A DNA stretch of 64,000 nt from Herbiconiux aconitum (lineage in GTDB: Bacteria > Actinomycetota > Actinomycetes > Actinomycetales > Microbacteriaceae). Where the stretch lies: contig NZ_JANLCM010000002.1 of assembly GCF_024979235.1 (NCBI RefSeq), positions 1,302,001 to 1,366,000 on the forward strand, read 5' to 3'. The translations under genes and the position numbers were made by a program. The notes beneath the pieces were generated by a model. The model did no database searches, had not been told where the DNA came from, and saw only the letters and a program-made list of their open reading frames with translations. Positions 49,716 to 59,060 of the stretch are shown piece after piece (within the stretch, counting starts at the first letter, position 1; each line of letters opens with the position of its first letter).

Positions 49716-50546
49716 CCGCAGGAACGCCTCCTGCCGATAACTCCCGTCTTCGAGCACCGCGACCGTCGACTCCGGCACTTCCACGAACGCGCCGGGCAGG
49801 TCGCTGAGCGGTTCCGACACGATCACCCGCGCTCCCGCGCCGTATTGCCGCAGCCGGTCGATGTCGGGGTAGGTCTCCTGCAGAGCACCCATGTCTTCGG
49901 AGTAGAACAGTGTGCGCGACCGGTGCTCGCTCGAGTAGCGGAACGCCCAGATGGTCGATCCGTCGGTCACCGCGAAGGTGCCCTGCACCGGATGCGGCAC
50001 GCTCAGCGCGTCCCCGATCCGTTCGACCTCCCGGATCGCCCGCCCCATCGCCCCGATCGGGTCGGCGGCGAGCCCGAACGTCACGGCGAGGTAGAACAGC
50101 GCCTCCGAGTCGGTGGTGCCCCGGATCGAGCTGAACAGGGCCGGCTCGATCTCGAGCAGGATGTCGCGTTTCATCACGCCGAACTGCCGCAGCACTCCGT
50201 TGTGCATGAACATCCAGTTCTGATGGCGGAACGGATGGCAGTTGGTCTGCTGGATGGGCGGCCCGCTCGCTGCACGCACGTGCGCGAAGAACAGCGGACT
50301 CTCGATCGCGTGCGCGAGCTCCTGGAGGTTCTCGTCATACCAAGCCGGCTCGATGCTGCGGAAGAGTGTGGGCGCCCTGCCCGGCGCGGCGTCTGCCGGA
50401 TACCAGCCGATCCCGAACCCGTCCCCGTTCACCGTCTCCTTGCCGAGCGGCGAGTGCAGCGACTGCGCCACCAGCGAGTGCGGGGTGTCGAGGATGAGGG
50501 TCGACGGATGCAGATCCGGCCCCGCGTAAGCCACCCACCGGCACAT
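49707..50546 (-). CDS. Class II glutamine amidotransferase (EgtC/DUF-type)
   Basis: A 279-residue N-terminal-nucleophile hydrolase. Cys2 of MCRWVAYAGP is the nucleophile. NGDGFGIGWYP, AHVRAASGPPIQQTNCHPF and FMHNGVLRQF form the glutamine-binding site. Such single-domain proteins resemble EgtC of ergothioneine synthesis, but no other ergothioneine gene is near, so its substrate is unknown. It is separated from the reductase gene by about 90 bases. Confidence 0.9.
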   Translation of the reverse strand: MCRWVAYAGPDLHPSTLILDTPHSLVAQSLHSPLGKETVNGDGFGIGWYPADAAPGRAPTLFRSIEPAWYDENLQELAHAIESPLFFAHVRAASGPPIQQTNCHPFRHQNWMFMHNGVLRQFGVMKRDILLEIEPALFSSIRGTTDSEALFYLAVTFGLAADPIGAMGRAIREVERIGDALSVPHPVQGTFAVTDGSTIWAFRYSSEHRSRTLFYSEDMGALQETYPDIDRLRQYGAGARVIVSEPLSDLPGAFVEVPESTVAVLEDGSYRQEAFLRDA

Positions 50547-50637
50547 CTGCGAACCTCCCGACTCCCCGATCTCGACCCTACGCGCGCCCGATGCGCCGGC
50601 ACCAGAGGGAACTCGGGCCGACCGGCGGGTAGAGCGC

Positions 50638-52395
50638 TCACCGCCCGAGGTGCTGATGCACCGAGGAGATCACCACCGACCCCTCGCCCACGGCCGAGGC
50701 CACGCGTTTCACCGACCCGCGTCGCACGTCGCCCACGGCGTAGAAGCCGGCCAGCGACGACTCGAGCGGCGCAGGCGGCTCGTCGTGCGGCCAGGCGAGG
50801 CGTCCGCCCTCGACCACCACGTCTCGCCCCGTGATCACCGACCCCCACTTGTCGCGCAGGATGGCGGGCGGCAACCAGCTCGTGTGGGGCCGGGCACCGA
50901 TGGTGATGAACAGCGCTTCGCAGGCTACGACGCTCTGTTCGCCCGTGAGGGTGTCGGCCAGCACGATCCGTTCCAGAAGCGGTGCCGCCGGCGGGTGCGC
51001 GGCCTCCGCTCCGACCACGCGCGCGCGCGTGACGATCCCGACCCCCGCGGCGGCGAGCTCGTCGATCAAGTACTGCGACATGCTCTCGGCCAGAGCCGCA
51101 CCGCGGATCACGAGCGCAACGGATGCGGCGTAGCGGCTGAGGTGCAGAGCCGCCTGCCCGGCGGAGTTGCCGCCCCCGACGACGTACACCGCCTTCCCCT
51201 CCTGCGCCCGCGCCTCGACGGAGGTGGCGCCGTAGAACACCGACACGCCCACGAAAGGCTCGAGCTCCGGCACGGCGAGCCGCCGGTACGAGACGCCGCT
51301 CGCGAGAACCACCGCACCGGCCCGCACGCTCGAACCCGGCTCCTGTTCCCCGTTCGCGCCATCCGACTCCCCGCCCGCCTGGGCCTGGGGACCGACGTCG
51401 CCTGCCGGCGGCGCCTCGAGCACGAAGGCGCCATCGGCGTCGAGCTGCAGGCCCGTGGCGCGGCGAGCGTGCGCGAAGCGCGCCCCGAAGGCCCAGGCCT
51501 GCTGGTAGGCCCGCTGGGCCAGATCGGCGCCGGACGCCCCGCGCGGAAATCCGAGGTAGTTGCGGATGAGCGAACTCGACCCGGCCTGCCCACCGATCGA
51601 CTCCGCCTCCAGCACCACCGTGGTCAACCCCTCCGAGGCGGCGTAGACCGCCGCCGCGAGTCCCGCCGGCCCGGCTCCGACGATCGCGAGATCGACCGGC
51701 TCCCGCGGCAGCGACGTGGTGAGTCCGTAGGCGGCGGCGAGGGCCGCATCGTCGGGGTCGCGCAGAATCCGCCCGTCCGGCACCCGCACGAGCGGCACCC
51801 CGGTGTACTCGGCACCGGTGCCGGCAAGTAACGACTGCGCCTGCGTCGACGTCGGCGCCACCGCATCCGCTCCCACCCCTCCTCGCGTGAGCAGGATGCG
51901 CAACGCGTGCGTGCGGGCGACCGCCGGATCGCCGATCACGGCGAACCCGGTGCGCACCCGTCCGGATGCGCGCTCCCAATCGTGCAGCAGATCGGTGACG
52001 GCGCGGTGGAACGACTCGTCGGGCTCACGGGCCGGAACGACGAGGTAGTAGTCGACGAGGGTACGGGCCATCAGGTCCGAGATCGTGCGCGCTGTCTCGG
52101 ACTGCGCCCACGACCCCCAGTCGATGAGCACGCTGCGCCGCACGTCGGGGTAGAGACTGCGGGCCCAGGCGAACAACGGATGCGCGGGGTCGCCACCGCC
52201 GGCCCGCGCGATCACCAGCGCCAGGTCACGCCCGTCGCTCTGCAGCGCATCGAGCCGGCCGCGCGCATCCGTCTCGCTCGCCGACGGAAGCACTTCGTAG
52301 TCGCTGCCGTACCGCCGCCGGAGCTGACGCACCACGGCCTCGCGGGCGGGCGCATCCGGAGCGCACACCAGGATGGCCGCCCGTTCGTGCGTCAT
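50638..52395 (-). CDS. Fused receiver/thioredoxin-reductase-like flavoprotein, degenerate sites
   Basis: A 585-residue protein matching the fused response regulator/thioredoxin reductase architecture. The N-terminal receiver lacks the acidic pair (VCAPDAP) and a phosphorylatable Asp at the usual place, so phosphorylation is doubtful. A glutaredoxin-like linker precedes the FAD domain (VDLAIVGAGPAGLAAAVYAA, SIGGQAGSSSLIRNYLGFP). NADPH motif VYVVGGGNSAGQAALHLS and AGFYAVGDVRRGSVKRVASA are intact, but the redox CxxC is replaced by FYGATSVEA. It may be a peroxide- or quinone-type reductase instead of a disulfide reductase. A low-complexity Gln/Gly/Glu insert lies near residue 380. Confidence 0.85.
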   Translation of the reverse strand: MTHERAAILVCAPDAPAREAVVRQLRRRYGSDYEVLPSASETDARGRLDALQSDGRDLALVIARAGGGDPAHPLFAWARSLYPDVRRSVLIDWGSWAQSETARTISDLMARTLVDYYLVVPAREPDESFHRAVTDLLHDWERASGRVRTGFAVIGDPAVARTHALRILLTRGGVGADAVAPTSTQAQSLLAGTGAEYTGVPLVRVPDGRILRDPDDAALAAAYGLTTSLPREPVDLAIVGAGPAGLAAAVYAASEGLTTVVLEAESIGGQAGSSSLIRNYLGFPRGASGADLAQRAYQQAWAFGARFAHARRATGLQLDADGAFVLEAPPAGDVGPQAQAGGESDGANGEQEPGSSVRAGAVVLASGVSYRRLAVPELEPFVGVSVFYGATSVEARAQEGKAVYVVGGGNSAGQAALHLSRYAASVALVIRGAALAESMSQYLIDELAAAGVGIVTRARVVGAEAAHPPAAPLLERIVLADTLTGEQSVVACEALFITIGARPHTSWLPPAILRDKWGSVITGRDVVVEGGRLAWPHDEPPAPLESSLAGFYAVGDVRRGSVKRVASAVGEGSVVISSVHQHLGR

Positions 52396-52546
52396 CGCGA
52401 TCCACTCCTTCCGAACCGCTCGAACAGCGGCGATGGTACTCGCCGCGGGCGTCGGTGACCAGAGTCCCCGGCGCCTTCCGGCGAGGCTCCGACCGGAATT
52501 CCGCACCGCACGACCGGTGCGCGCTGCATCGCGGTAGAGTCGCGAC

Positions 52547-52795
52547 ATGAGTGACGTTGACAGCTATCTGGCCCGACTTCTTGCCGATGAGCCGTCCGGA
52601 ATCGGTGCCACGGCCATCACTGTCCCGGTCGACGACGGCAAGGCGCACGAGCTGATCGCCTTGCACAACAGCGACGACATGTACGACGTGTGGAAGACCG
52701 ATTCCACGAAGATCGAGGGCGGCAGCTGCACCTACGGACTCTTCGAGCACAACATGCCCGACCCGGGAGAAGCTTTCCTCGTCACCCCCGCCTGA
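52547..52795 (+). CDS. Small conserved hypothetical protein
   Basis: An 82-residue acidic protein: SDVDSYLARLLADEPSG, then DDGKAHELIALHNSDDMYD and SCTYGLFEHNMPDPGEAFL. Not recognised. It is divergent from the fused reductase and converges with the methyltransferase. Codon usage is typical of the genome, supporting a real gene. Confidence 0.7.
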   Translation: MSDVDSYLARLLADEPSGIGATAITVPVDDGKAHELIALHNSDDMYDVWKTDSTKIEGGSCTYGLFEHNMPDPGEAFLVTPA

Positions 52796-52813
52796 GCGAG
52801 TCGCATCGGCTCG

Positions 52814-53584
52814 CTACGGGCGATGCGAGGCGAGGCGCAGCTGCAGGAAACGGAAGACCTGATCCGATCCGGTGACCCGGCCGTATTCGTCGGTCACCCG
52901 CGTGACGAACTCGTCGTGCCGCTCCGGCGGCAACCGGTCGGTGTACGCCGTGAAGCCGAGCGCGCACCAGGCGCGGAAGGCCGCGGCGCTGCCGAAGTCC
53001 CAGGCGAGGTCGCGCTCGGTCGCGTCGTCGACCACGAGTCCGGCCGAGGTGGCGATGTCGCGCCACTCGCCTCGCGTGCGGTGCACGTGCGGGGCGCCGA
53101 ACCCGCCGAACCAGTCGGCCCAGGCCGGCGCGGTCGCCACCGAGAACGCCACGTCTTCGACCGAGGGCCGCTCCCCCTCGGGCACGAACTGGCAGACGAC
53201 GGCGGCTCCCGGATGCACGGCCTCGCGCAGCCGCGACAGCGCCGCCACCGAGTCGTGCACCCAGTGCAACGCGTTGAGCGACACGGCCAGGTCGAAGGGC
53301 TGCGCCGTGGTGAAGGTGGTGACGTCGCCTTCGATGAACTCGATCGACGGATGCGCGTCGTCCCGTGCCGCGCGGATCATGAGCGGCGAGGGGTCGAAGC
53401 CCACCACCTCGGCGACCTCCGGCCGGTCGGCGATGAGCCGGGTCACGAATCCGTCGCCGCATCCGGCGTCGAGCACACGCGCGTTCGGTGGCGGGCTCAA
53501 CTCGGCGGCGAACCGTCGACCGAGGTCGTGCTGCAGGGTGGCGATCTCGGCGTAGCGGTCGCCGTCCCAGTCGGGCGTGGTCAC
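52814..53584 (-). CDS. Class I methyltransferase, trans-aconitate methyltransferase-like
   Basis: A 256-residue methyltransferase. RVLDAGCGDGFVTRLIADRP is the SAM motif, VVGFDPSPLMI the acidic loop, and DLAVSLNALHWVHD the post-motif. RHDEFVTRVTDEYG and the length resemble Tam. The acceptor is not certain. The next gene upstream on this strand is a small hypothetical 22 bases away. Confidence 0.88.
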   Translation of the reverse strand: MTTPDWDGDRYAEIATLQHDLGRRFAAELSPPPNARVLDAGCGDGFVTRLIADRPEVAEVVGFDPSPLMIRAARDDAHPSIEFIEGDVTTFTTAQPFDLAVSLNALHWVHDSVAALSRLREAVHPGAAVVCQFVPEGERPSVEDVAFSVATAPAWADWFGGFGAPHVHRTRGEWRDIATSAGLVVDDATERDLAWDFGSAAAFRAWCALGFTAYTDRLPPERHDEFVTRVTDEYGRVTGSDQVFRFLQLRLASHRP

Positions 53585-53606
53585 GCGGATCGATCCCCGA
53601 TCCCGG

Positions 53607-53945
53607 TCACGCCAGCGGCCGCAGTTCGGCGGGCATCGGCCACGCGAGCTCGTACTCCCGCAGCGGCACGGTGATGTCGCCGAAGTCGTCTTTCTTCACC
53701 CGGATGCGCTGGGTGCTGACCTCGGTGATCCGCACGCGCAGCGACACTCCGTCGACGTCGAGCAGGAACGGATCGGCGAGGTAGCGGAGGCCGCGCTCGT
53801 CGAGCAACTCCTCGGCGTCGAACCAGTCGATCGGGCCGCTCACCTCGCGTCCCAGCAGGTCGATGACGACGAATCCGTCGCCTTCGGGTCGCATCCACCC
53901 CACGAGCTCCCCGTCGCCTCGCCGATGCTCGATCCATTCGTCCAC
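53607..53945 (-). CDS. Conserved hypothetical protein
   Basis: A 112-residue protein with DGFVVIDLLGREVSGPIDWF and a later VPLREYELAWPMPAELRP, a pattern I know from actinobacterial hypotheticals without assigned function. It is codirectional with the methyltransferase and probably cotranscribed. Confidence 0.75.
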   Translation of the reverse strand: MDEWIEHRRGDGELVGWMRPEGDGFVVIDLLGREVSGPIDWFDAEELLDERGLRYLADPFLLDVDGVSLRVRITEVSTQRIRVKKDDFGDITVPLREYELAWPMPAELRPLA

Positions 53946-54001
53946 CCCTCGACGCTAATGGATGCGCGCCGTTTGCGGTGAAGATGTCCTACGCGCCCGA
54001 C

Positions 54002-55435
54002 TCAGCTCAGGTGGCCCGAGAGGCGGCGGTGGAAGACGGAGCTGCGCCCGTCGAGCCCCTCGACCGAAGCCTCGATGCCGTGCTGCCGGTACTTCGTCAC
54101 CACGGAGTCGAGCGCGGCGACGCTCGAGGCGTCCCAGATCTGCGAGTCGCTGAAATCGATCACCACCGCGGGCGGATCGTCGGCGTAGGAGAAGCGCTCC
54201 ACCAGGTCGTTGCTGCTGCCGAAGAACAGCGGCCCGTGCACGGCATACCGCGCGACGGCATCGGGGCCCGAACCCGCCACCACCCGCGTCACGCTGATGA
54301 CGTGCGCCACCCGTCGAGCGAACAACACCATCGCGAGCACGACTCCCACCAGCACCCCGATCGCGAGGTTGCCGGTCGCCACCACCACCGCGATCGTCAC
54401 CGCCATCACCAGGCTCTCGGGCAGCGGCATCCGGCGCAGCGTCGAGGGCCGCACGCTGTGCCAGTCGACCGTGGTGATGGCCACGATCATCATCACCGCG
54501 GCGAGCGCCACCATCGGGATCTGCGCCATCACGTCGGAGAGCAGCGTCACCATGGCGAGCAGCACGAGCCCCGCCACGAAGGTCGAGATGCGGGTGCGGG
54601 CCCGGGCCATCTTCACGTTCACGATGGTCTGGCCGATCATGGCGCATCCGGCGATGCCGCCGTAGAAGCCTGCCAGGATGTTCGCGACGCCGAGCGCCCA
54701 CGACTCACGGTTCTTGTGCGAGCGGGTGTCGGTGATGTCGTCGACCAGCTTGGCGGTGAGGAGGGTCTCGAGCAGGCCGACGAAGGCGACGCTGAGCGCG
54801 GTGGGCCAGACGATGGCCAAGGTCGACAGGTTCAGCGGCACGAGGAACGGCGTGATGCCGGGCAGCGCTCCGCCGATGGCGCCCTCGTCGCCGACGTTCG
54901 GCACGGTGAGGTGCGCGAGCATGACGATGGCGGTCACCACGACGATCGCCACGAGCGGCGCGGGCACGGCCTTGGTGAAGCGCGGCAGCACGAGGATGAT
55001 CACGACCGTCAGCGCGAACAGCGGATAGACCAGCCAGGGCACGTCGATGAGGTGCGGAACCTGCGCGACGAAGATGAGGATGCCGAGGGCGTTGACGAAG
55101 CCGAGCATGACGCTGCGCGGGATGAACCGGGCCAGGCGGGCGAAGCCGAGCAGACCGAACGCGATCTGCACGATGCCGGCGAGGATCACCGCGGGCAGCA
55201 GGTATTCGACGCCCTGATCCTTCACGAGCGGGGCGACCACGAGCGCCACCGAGCCGGCAGCGGCGGTGACCATGGCGGGCCGGCCGCCGAGCACCGACAT
55301 GCTGAGCGCCAGCACGATGGATGCGACGAGGCTGACCTTCGGGTCGACGCCCGCGATCACCGAGAACGAGATGACCTCGGGGATGAGGGCGAGGGTGGTG
55401 ACGATTCCCGCCAGCACCTCGCGGCTGAGGAGCAC
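54002..55435 (-). CDS. SulP-family anion transporter with STAS domain
   Basis: A 477-residue transporter. About 12 hydrophobic segments begin with LAGIVTTLALIPEVISFSVI (SulP signature), with GFYGGIAGCAMIGQTIVN later, and a C-terminal STAS domain (PPAVVIDFSDSQIWDASSV). It probably imports sulfate or bicarbonate. It starts at GTG; upstream in-frame codons reach a stop without another start. A plausible ribosome site is lacking. The divergent ECF sigma gene is about 190 bases away. Confidence 0.9.
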   Translation of the reverse strand: MLLSREVLAGIVTTLALIPEVISFSVIAGVDPKVSLVASIVLALSMSVLGGRPAMVTAAAGSVALVVAPLVKDQGVEYLLPAVILAGIVQIAFGLLGFARLARFIPRSVMLGFVNALGILIFVAQVPHLIDVPWLVYPLFALTVVIILVLPRFTKAVPAPLVAIVVVTAIVMLAHLTVPNVGDEGAIGGALPGITPFLVPLNLSTLAIVWPTALSVAFVGLLETLLTAKLVDDITDTRSHKNRESWALGVANILAGFYGGIAGCAMIGQTIVNVKMARARTRISTFVAGLVLLAMVTLLSDVMAQIPMVALAAVMMIVAITTVDWHSVRPSTLRRMPLPESLVMAVTIAVVVATGNLAIGVLVGVVLAMVLFARRVAHVISVTRVVAGSGPDAVARYAVHGPLFFGSSNDLVERFSYADDPPAVVIDFSDSQIWDASSVAALDSVVTKYRQHGIEASVEGLDGRSSVFHRRLSGHLS

Positions 55436-55626
55436 CGGTGAACGGAGAGCGCCGACGGTGGTGATCTCGCGCTGCGGGCCGGACGCACCGTTCTCGTGAG
55501 CGATCGTCGTCCCCGTCTGCCGTGATCCGTGCCGGGCACGCGCGTCGCCCGTGCGCGACTGTGCCCATCGATTCTACCGAGGCGGGCGAGGGTGAAATGT
55601 CTCATCGCAGCCGGACATGAGCCATC

Positions 55627-56256
55627 GTGGACTCTGTGAAAAGCACCGACCGGTTCGACCAGCACCTGCACCTGGTGCTCGAACCGCTCCGCCGCTATCT
55701 CGCGCGCCGCACCGATGCGGCCACGGCCGACGACGTGCTCGGCGAGACATTGCTGGTGCTGTGGCGGCGGGCCGACGACATCCCGGAGCATGACGCGGAT
55801 GCCCTCCCCTGGGCGATCGGCGTCGCCCGCTTCCAGTTGGCCAACGCCGAGCGCACGGCCCGGCGGCAGAGGCGGCTGTTCGCGCGCATCGTGACCGTCG
55901 ACCGGCCCGAGGCGGCGATCGACCCGCACCACGGGCGGGCGTCGCACGACGGCGATGGCTGGGACGGTGGCGGCGCGGGTCGTTGGGGTGGGGGCCAGGG
56001 CGACGACGGCGACGCGGTCGAGCGCATCCGGTCCGCTCTGGCGGCACTGCGCCCTGCGGACGCCGAGATCCTCCGTCTCGCAGTCTGGGACGAGCTGGGC
56101 ATCCCTCAGATCGCGATGGTGCTGGGCATCACGTCGAATGCGGCGAGCATCCGGCTGCACCGGGCACGCAAGCGGCTGCGCGCGGAGTTCGAGCGCATCG
56201 GAAAGGGCGGGGGCTCATCCGGACATGACGGGGTGAAGGAGGGAGAGACCGCATGA
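55627..56256 (+). CDS. ECF-type RNA polymerase sigma factor
   Basis: A 209-residue sigma factor from GTG. Region 2 shows DDVLGETLLVLWRRADDIPE and WAIGVARFQLANAERTARRQ, and region 4 ELGIPQIAMVLGITSNAASI then RLHRARKRLRAEF. The linker between them holds a Gly/Asp-rich insert (HHGRASHDGDGWDGGG and more) not usual in the family. The next gene, overlapping by ATGA, encodes a membrane protein likely to act as its anti-sigma factor. Confidence 0.88.
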   Translation: MDSVKSTDRFDQHLHLVLEPLRRYLARRTDAATADDVLGETLLVLWRRADDIPEHDADALPWAIGVARFQLANAERTARRQRRLFARIVTVDRPEAAIDPHHGRASHDGDGWDGGGAGRWGGGQGDDGDAVERIRSALAALRPADAEILRLAVWDELGIPQIAMVLGITSNAASIRLHRARKRLRAEFERIGKGGGSSGHDGVKEGETA

Positions 56257-56969
56257 ACCCGCACGACGACGAGAACACGCCACGGCCGCCGGCGAGCGCC
56301 GCGACGCCACCGCCCCCGGGCACGCCCGACCGGACGGCAGCGTCGCAGCAGCCGGCCGACGCGGATGCCGCGCTGGAGCGCCTGCTCAGCCGCGCCGATC
56401 CGGCCCGCTCCCTCCCCCCGCTCGACCCTGCACGCACCACGTCCCTGAAGGAGACCACCATGAGCCGCGCCGACGAACGAACCGCCACCCCCTCCCCGGC
56501 CCCCCGCCCGCGCCGCCGCCTGAGCTGGGCGATCGCCGTGGGTGCCGCGGCCGCCGTGCTGGCCGTGGTGGGCATCTCCGTCGCCGTGCAACTCGGCGCT
56601 TCGTCGCCGCAGGTCACCGAGCTCGCGGCCGGCCCGGGCAACGGTGCCGAAATCGCGATGAAGTGCGCGGAGATCACGCCCGAGATGCTCGCCGGCTACG
56701 CGGATGTCGCGTTCGAGGCCACAGCCACGAGCATCGCCGACGACGGCACGGTCACGCTGTCGGTCACCGACCGCTACGCCGGAGACATCACCGACATCGT
56801 GGAGGTTCCGCAGGGCGACGACGTGATGCTCGACGGGATGCCGCTGCACTACGACGAGGGTTCGTCGTACCTCATCGCCGCGAGCGACGGGTCCATCCTC
56901 AGCTGCGGTCAGAGCGGCCCCGCCACCCCCGCCCTCGAGCAGCTCTACGCCGCCGCGTTCGGCCGCTGA
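56253..56969 (+). CDS. Putative anti-sigma factor/membrane protein
   Basis: A 238-residue protein overlapping the sigma gene. A cytoplasmic N-terminal region of about 90 residues (low complexity, with ALERLLSRADPARSLPPLD) is followed by one membrane helix (LSWAIAVGAAAAVLAVVGIS) and an outer domain with MKCAEITPEMLAGYADVAFE. Topology and coupling fit an ECF anti-sigma factor, but no zinc-binding HxxxCxxC motif is seen. The outer domain would sense an unknown signal. Confidence 0.75.
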   Translation: MNPHDDENTPRPPASAATPPPPGTPDRTAASQQPADADAALERLLSRADPARSLPPLDPARTTSLKETTMSRADERTATPSPAPRPRRRLSWAIAVGAAAAVLAVVGISVAVQLGASSPQVTELAAGPGNGAEIAMKCAEITPEMLAGYADVAFEATATSIADDGTVTLSVTDRYAGDITDIVEVPQGDDVMLDGMPLHYDEGSSYLIAASDGSILSCGQSGPATPALEQLYAAAFGR

Positions 56970-56981
56970 CGCACTCCCGCC

Positions 56982-57042
56982 ATCGAGTGGGCACGAATCG
57001 TCGCGCATCCGGCCTGTCTCCGACGAATCGTGCCCACTCGAT
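56982..57042. repeat. Palindrome, family shared with 5503
   Basis: Arms ATCGAGTGGGCACGAATCGT (56982-57001) and ACGAATCGTGCCCACTCGAT (57023-57042) pair with one mismatch, with a 21-base loop as in the 5503 copy but of different sequence. It lies 13 bases after the anti-sigma gene stop, ahead of the codirectional epoxide hydrolase. Confidence 0.85.
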
Positions 57043-57064
57043 ACGCGCGGCGTAGGGTGACGGC

Positions 57065-58258
57065 ATGCCGGACACCCTGTTCCGCCCCGAACCGTTCACG
57101 ATGAGCACCGATCCTGCGGCGCTCGACGACCTGCGCCGCCGGCTCCGCGCCACACGATGGCCGGATGCGATCGAGGGCGCGGGTTGGACGCTCGGTACCG
57201 ACGTCGCCTACCTCCGCGAGCTCATCGACTACTGGGCGAACGACTTCGACTGGGCCGCGCAGGAGGCCGCCCTGGCCCGGCATCCGCATTTCCGCGCGCG
57301 ACTCGGGAGCGGTGCGCACGGTGGCGCTAGCACCGGTCTGGACATCCATTTCGTCCATGCCCGTGCCGCAGGGGGAACGCATCCGCTCCCCCTCGTGCTC
57401 TCCCACGGGTGGCCGGATTCCTTCTGGCGCTACACGAAGGTCATCCCGCTCCTCACCGATCCGGGCGCACATGGCGGCGACCCCGCCGACGCCTTCGACG
57501 TCGTCGTTCCCGACATGCCGGGCTACGGCTACTCCGATCGCCCCACCGATCGTCCGCGCAACTCCATCGACGTCGCCGCTCTCTGGGCCGAGCTCATGCA
57601 CGGCCTCGGTTACGACCGATTCGTAGCCGCCGGCGGTGACATCGGCAGCCACGTGAGCCGGTATCTCGCGCTCGATCACCCCGACAGCGTGATCGCCGTG
57701 CACCGAACGGATGCCGGCCTCCCCCACTTCTCCGGCGACCCGGCCCTGCTCACAGCCGAAGAACGGCAGTGGATCGACGAGTCGGTGCGCTGGGCCGCGA
57801 CCGAGGGAGCCTACGGCGCCATCCACCGCACGAAACCGCAGACGGCCGCCGCCGGGCTCAGCGATTCTCCGGCCGGGCTTGCCGCGTGGATCGTGGAGAA
57901 GCTCCGCTCGTGGAGCGACTGCGGCCCCGACGGCGACCTCGAGAGCGTGTACAGCAAGGACGAGATCCTGACGAACATCACCATCTACTGGCTCACTGAG
58001 ACCATCGGATCGTCCATGCGCATGTACCACGCCAATGCCGCCATCCCGCCCGAACAGCTCGCCCGCCGCGTCGAGGTGCCGAGCGGGTTCTCCCTCTTCC
58101 CGGGCGACATCATGCGCCCGCCACGCGCCTGGATCGACCGCACCGCGAACGCCGTGCGGGTCACCGAGCCTGCGCGCGGCGGCCATTTCGCCGCCTTCGA
58201 GCAGCCCGAGCTCTACGCCGAGGAGCTGCGCGCGTTCTTCCGTCCCTTCCGCCGGTAG
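57065..58258 (+). CDS. Epoxide hydrolase, alpha/beta hydrolase fold with EHN domain
   Basis: A 397-residue enzyme. The N-terminal EHN region includes DDLRRRLRATRWPDAIEGAG and YLRELIDYWANDFDW. The oxyanion loop is LSHGWPDSFWRY, nucleophile Asp in AAGGDIGSHVSR, and catalytic His in GGHFAAFEQPE. It opens an epoxide to a diol; the natural substrate is unknown. No strong ribosome site is near ATG, but the palindrome upstream ends 22 bases before it. Confidence 0.92.
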   Translation: MPDTLFRPEPFTMSTDPAALDDLRRRLRATRWPDAIEGAGWTLGTDVAYLRELIDYWANDFDWAAQEAALARHPHFRARLGSGAHGGASTGLDIHFVHARAAGGTHPLPLVLSHGWPDSFWRYTKVIPLLTDPGAHGGDPADAFDVVVPDMPGYGYSDRPTDRPRNSIDVAALWAELMHGLGYDRFVAAGGDIGSHVSRYLALDHPDSVIAVHRTDAGLPHFSGDPALLTAEERQWIDESVRWAATEGAYGAIHRTKPQTAAAGLSDSPAGLAAWIVEKLRSWSDCGPDGDLESVYSKDEILTNITIYWLTETIGSSMRMYHANAAIPPEQLARRVEVPSGFSLFPGDIMRPPRAWIDRTANAVRVTEPARGGHFAAFEQPELYAEELRAFFRPFRR

Positions 58259-58383
58259 CCCGCATGCGTCGGGCCGCAGAGCGGCCGGCGGCCGGCGGCC
58301 GGCGGCCGAGAATCCACGACGCAGGAACGGATCGAGCAGGAATCGAGAAGCGTCGGCCGTGGCGCATCCGTAGCGTCGTCGTC

Positions 58384-59040
58384 ATGACAACCATCGACTC
58401 CATCACCCTCGACGTTCCGGATGCCGCCGCCGCGGAGACCTTCTATGCCGCGTTCGCACTCGGCGACCGCCTGCGAGTGCGTCAAGCCGGCGCTGCCGAC
58501 GGTGCCGCCAACGCCGCCGCCACGCACGCCACCTCCGGGTTCCGCGGCTACACCCTCTCGATCACGGTCTTCCAGCCCGCCACCGTCCATGCCTTGATCG
58601 ACGCGGCCGTCGCCGCCGGCGCCACCGTTCTGAGGCCTGTCGCGAAGTCGCTCTGGGGCGTGGGCGGCAGCATCCAAGCGCCCGACGGCGCCATCTGGAA
58701 GGTCGCCACCACGGCCAAGAAGGACACCGACCCGAGCGACCGCCGCATCGACACGCTGGTGCTGCTCCTCGGAGTCGACGACGTCTCGGCGAGCAAGAAG
58801 TTCTACGTCGAACACGGACTCGAGGTCGGCAAGAGCTTCGGCAAATACGTGGAGTTCGCGCTGCCCTCGAGCCCCGTGAAGCTCGGCCTCTACAGCCGCA
58901 AGGCACTGGCGAAGGATGCCGGTGTGCCACCCGAGGGCAGCAGCTCGCACGGCCTCGCCATCGCCGGCGACGCGGGCGCATTCACCGACCCCGACGGCTT
59001 CGCCTGGACTGTCTCCCTCCCCACCCCCGCCTCCACCTGA
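58384..59040 (+). CDS. VOC/glyoxalase-like protein
   Basis: A 218-residue protein with two VOC half-modules: ITLDVPDAAAAETFYAAFAL in the first and LVLLLGVDDVSASKKFYVEH in the second. These fold into a paired beta-alpha-beta-beta-beta barrel used by glyoxalases, dioxygenases and resistance proteins. Metal-binding residues are not clear. Start at ATG follows CGTAGCGTCGTCGTC with a weak ribosome site. It converges on the membrane protein across a 26-bp palindrome. Confidence 0.85.
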   Translation: MTTIDSITLDVPDAAAAETFYAAFALGDRLRVRQAGAADGAANAAATHATSGFRGYTLSITVFQPATVHALIDAAVAAGATVLRPVAKSLWGVGGSIQAPDGAIWKVATTAKKDTDPSDRRIDTLVLLLGVDDVSASKKFYVEHGLEVGKSFGKYVEFALPSSPVKLGLYSRKALAKDAGVPPEGSSSHGLAIAGDAGAFTDPDGFAWTVSLPTPAST

Positions 59041-59060
59041 GCGCACCCGCATCGGCGCGC

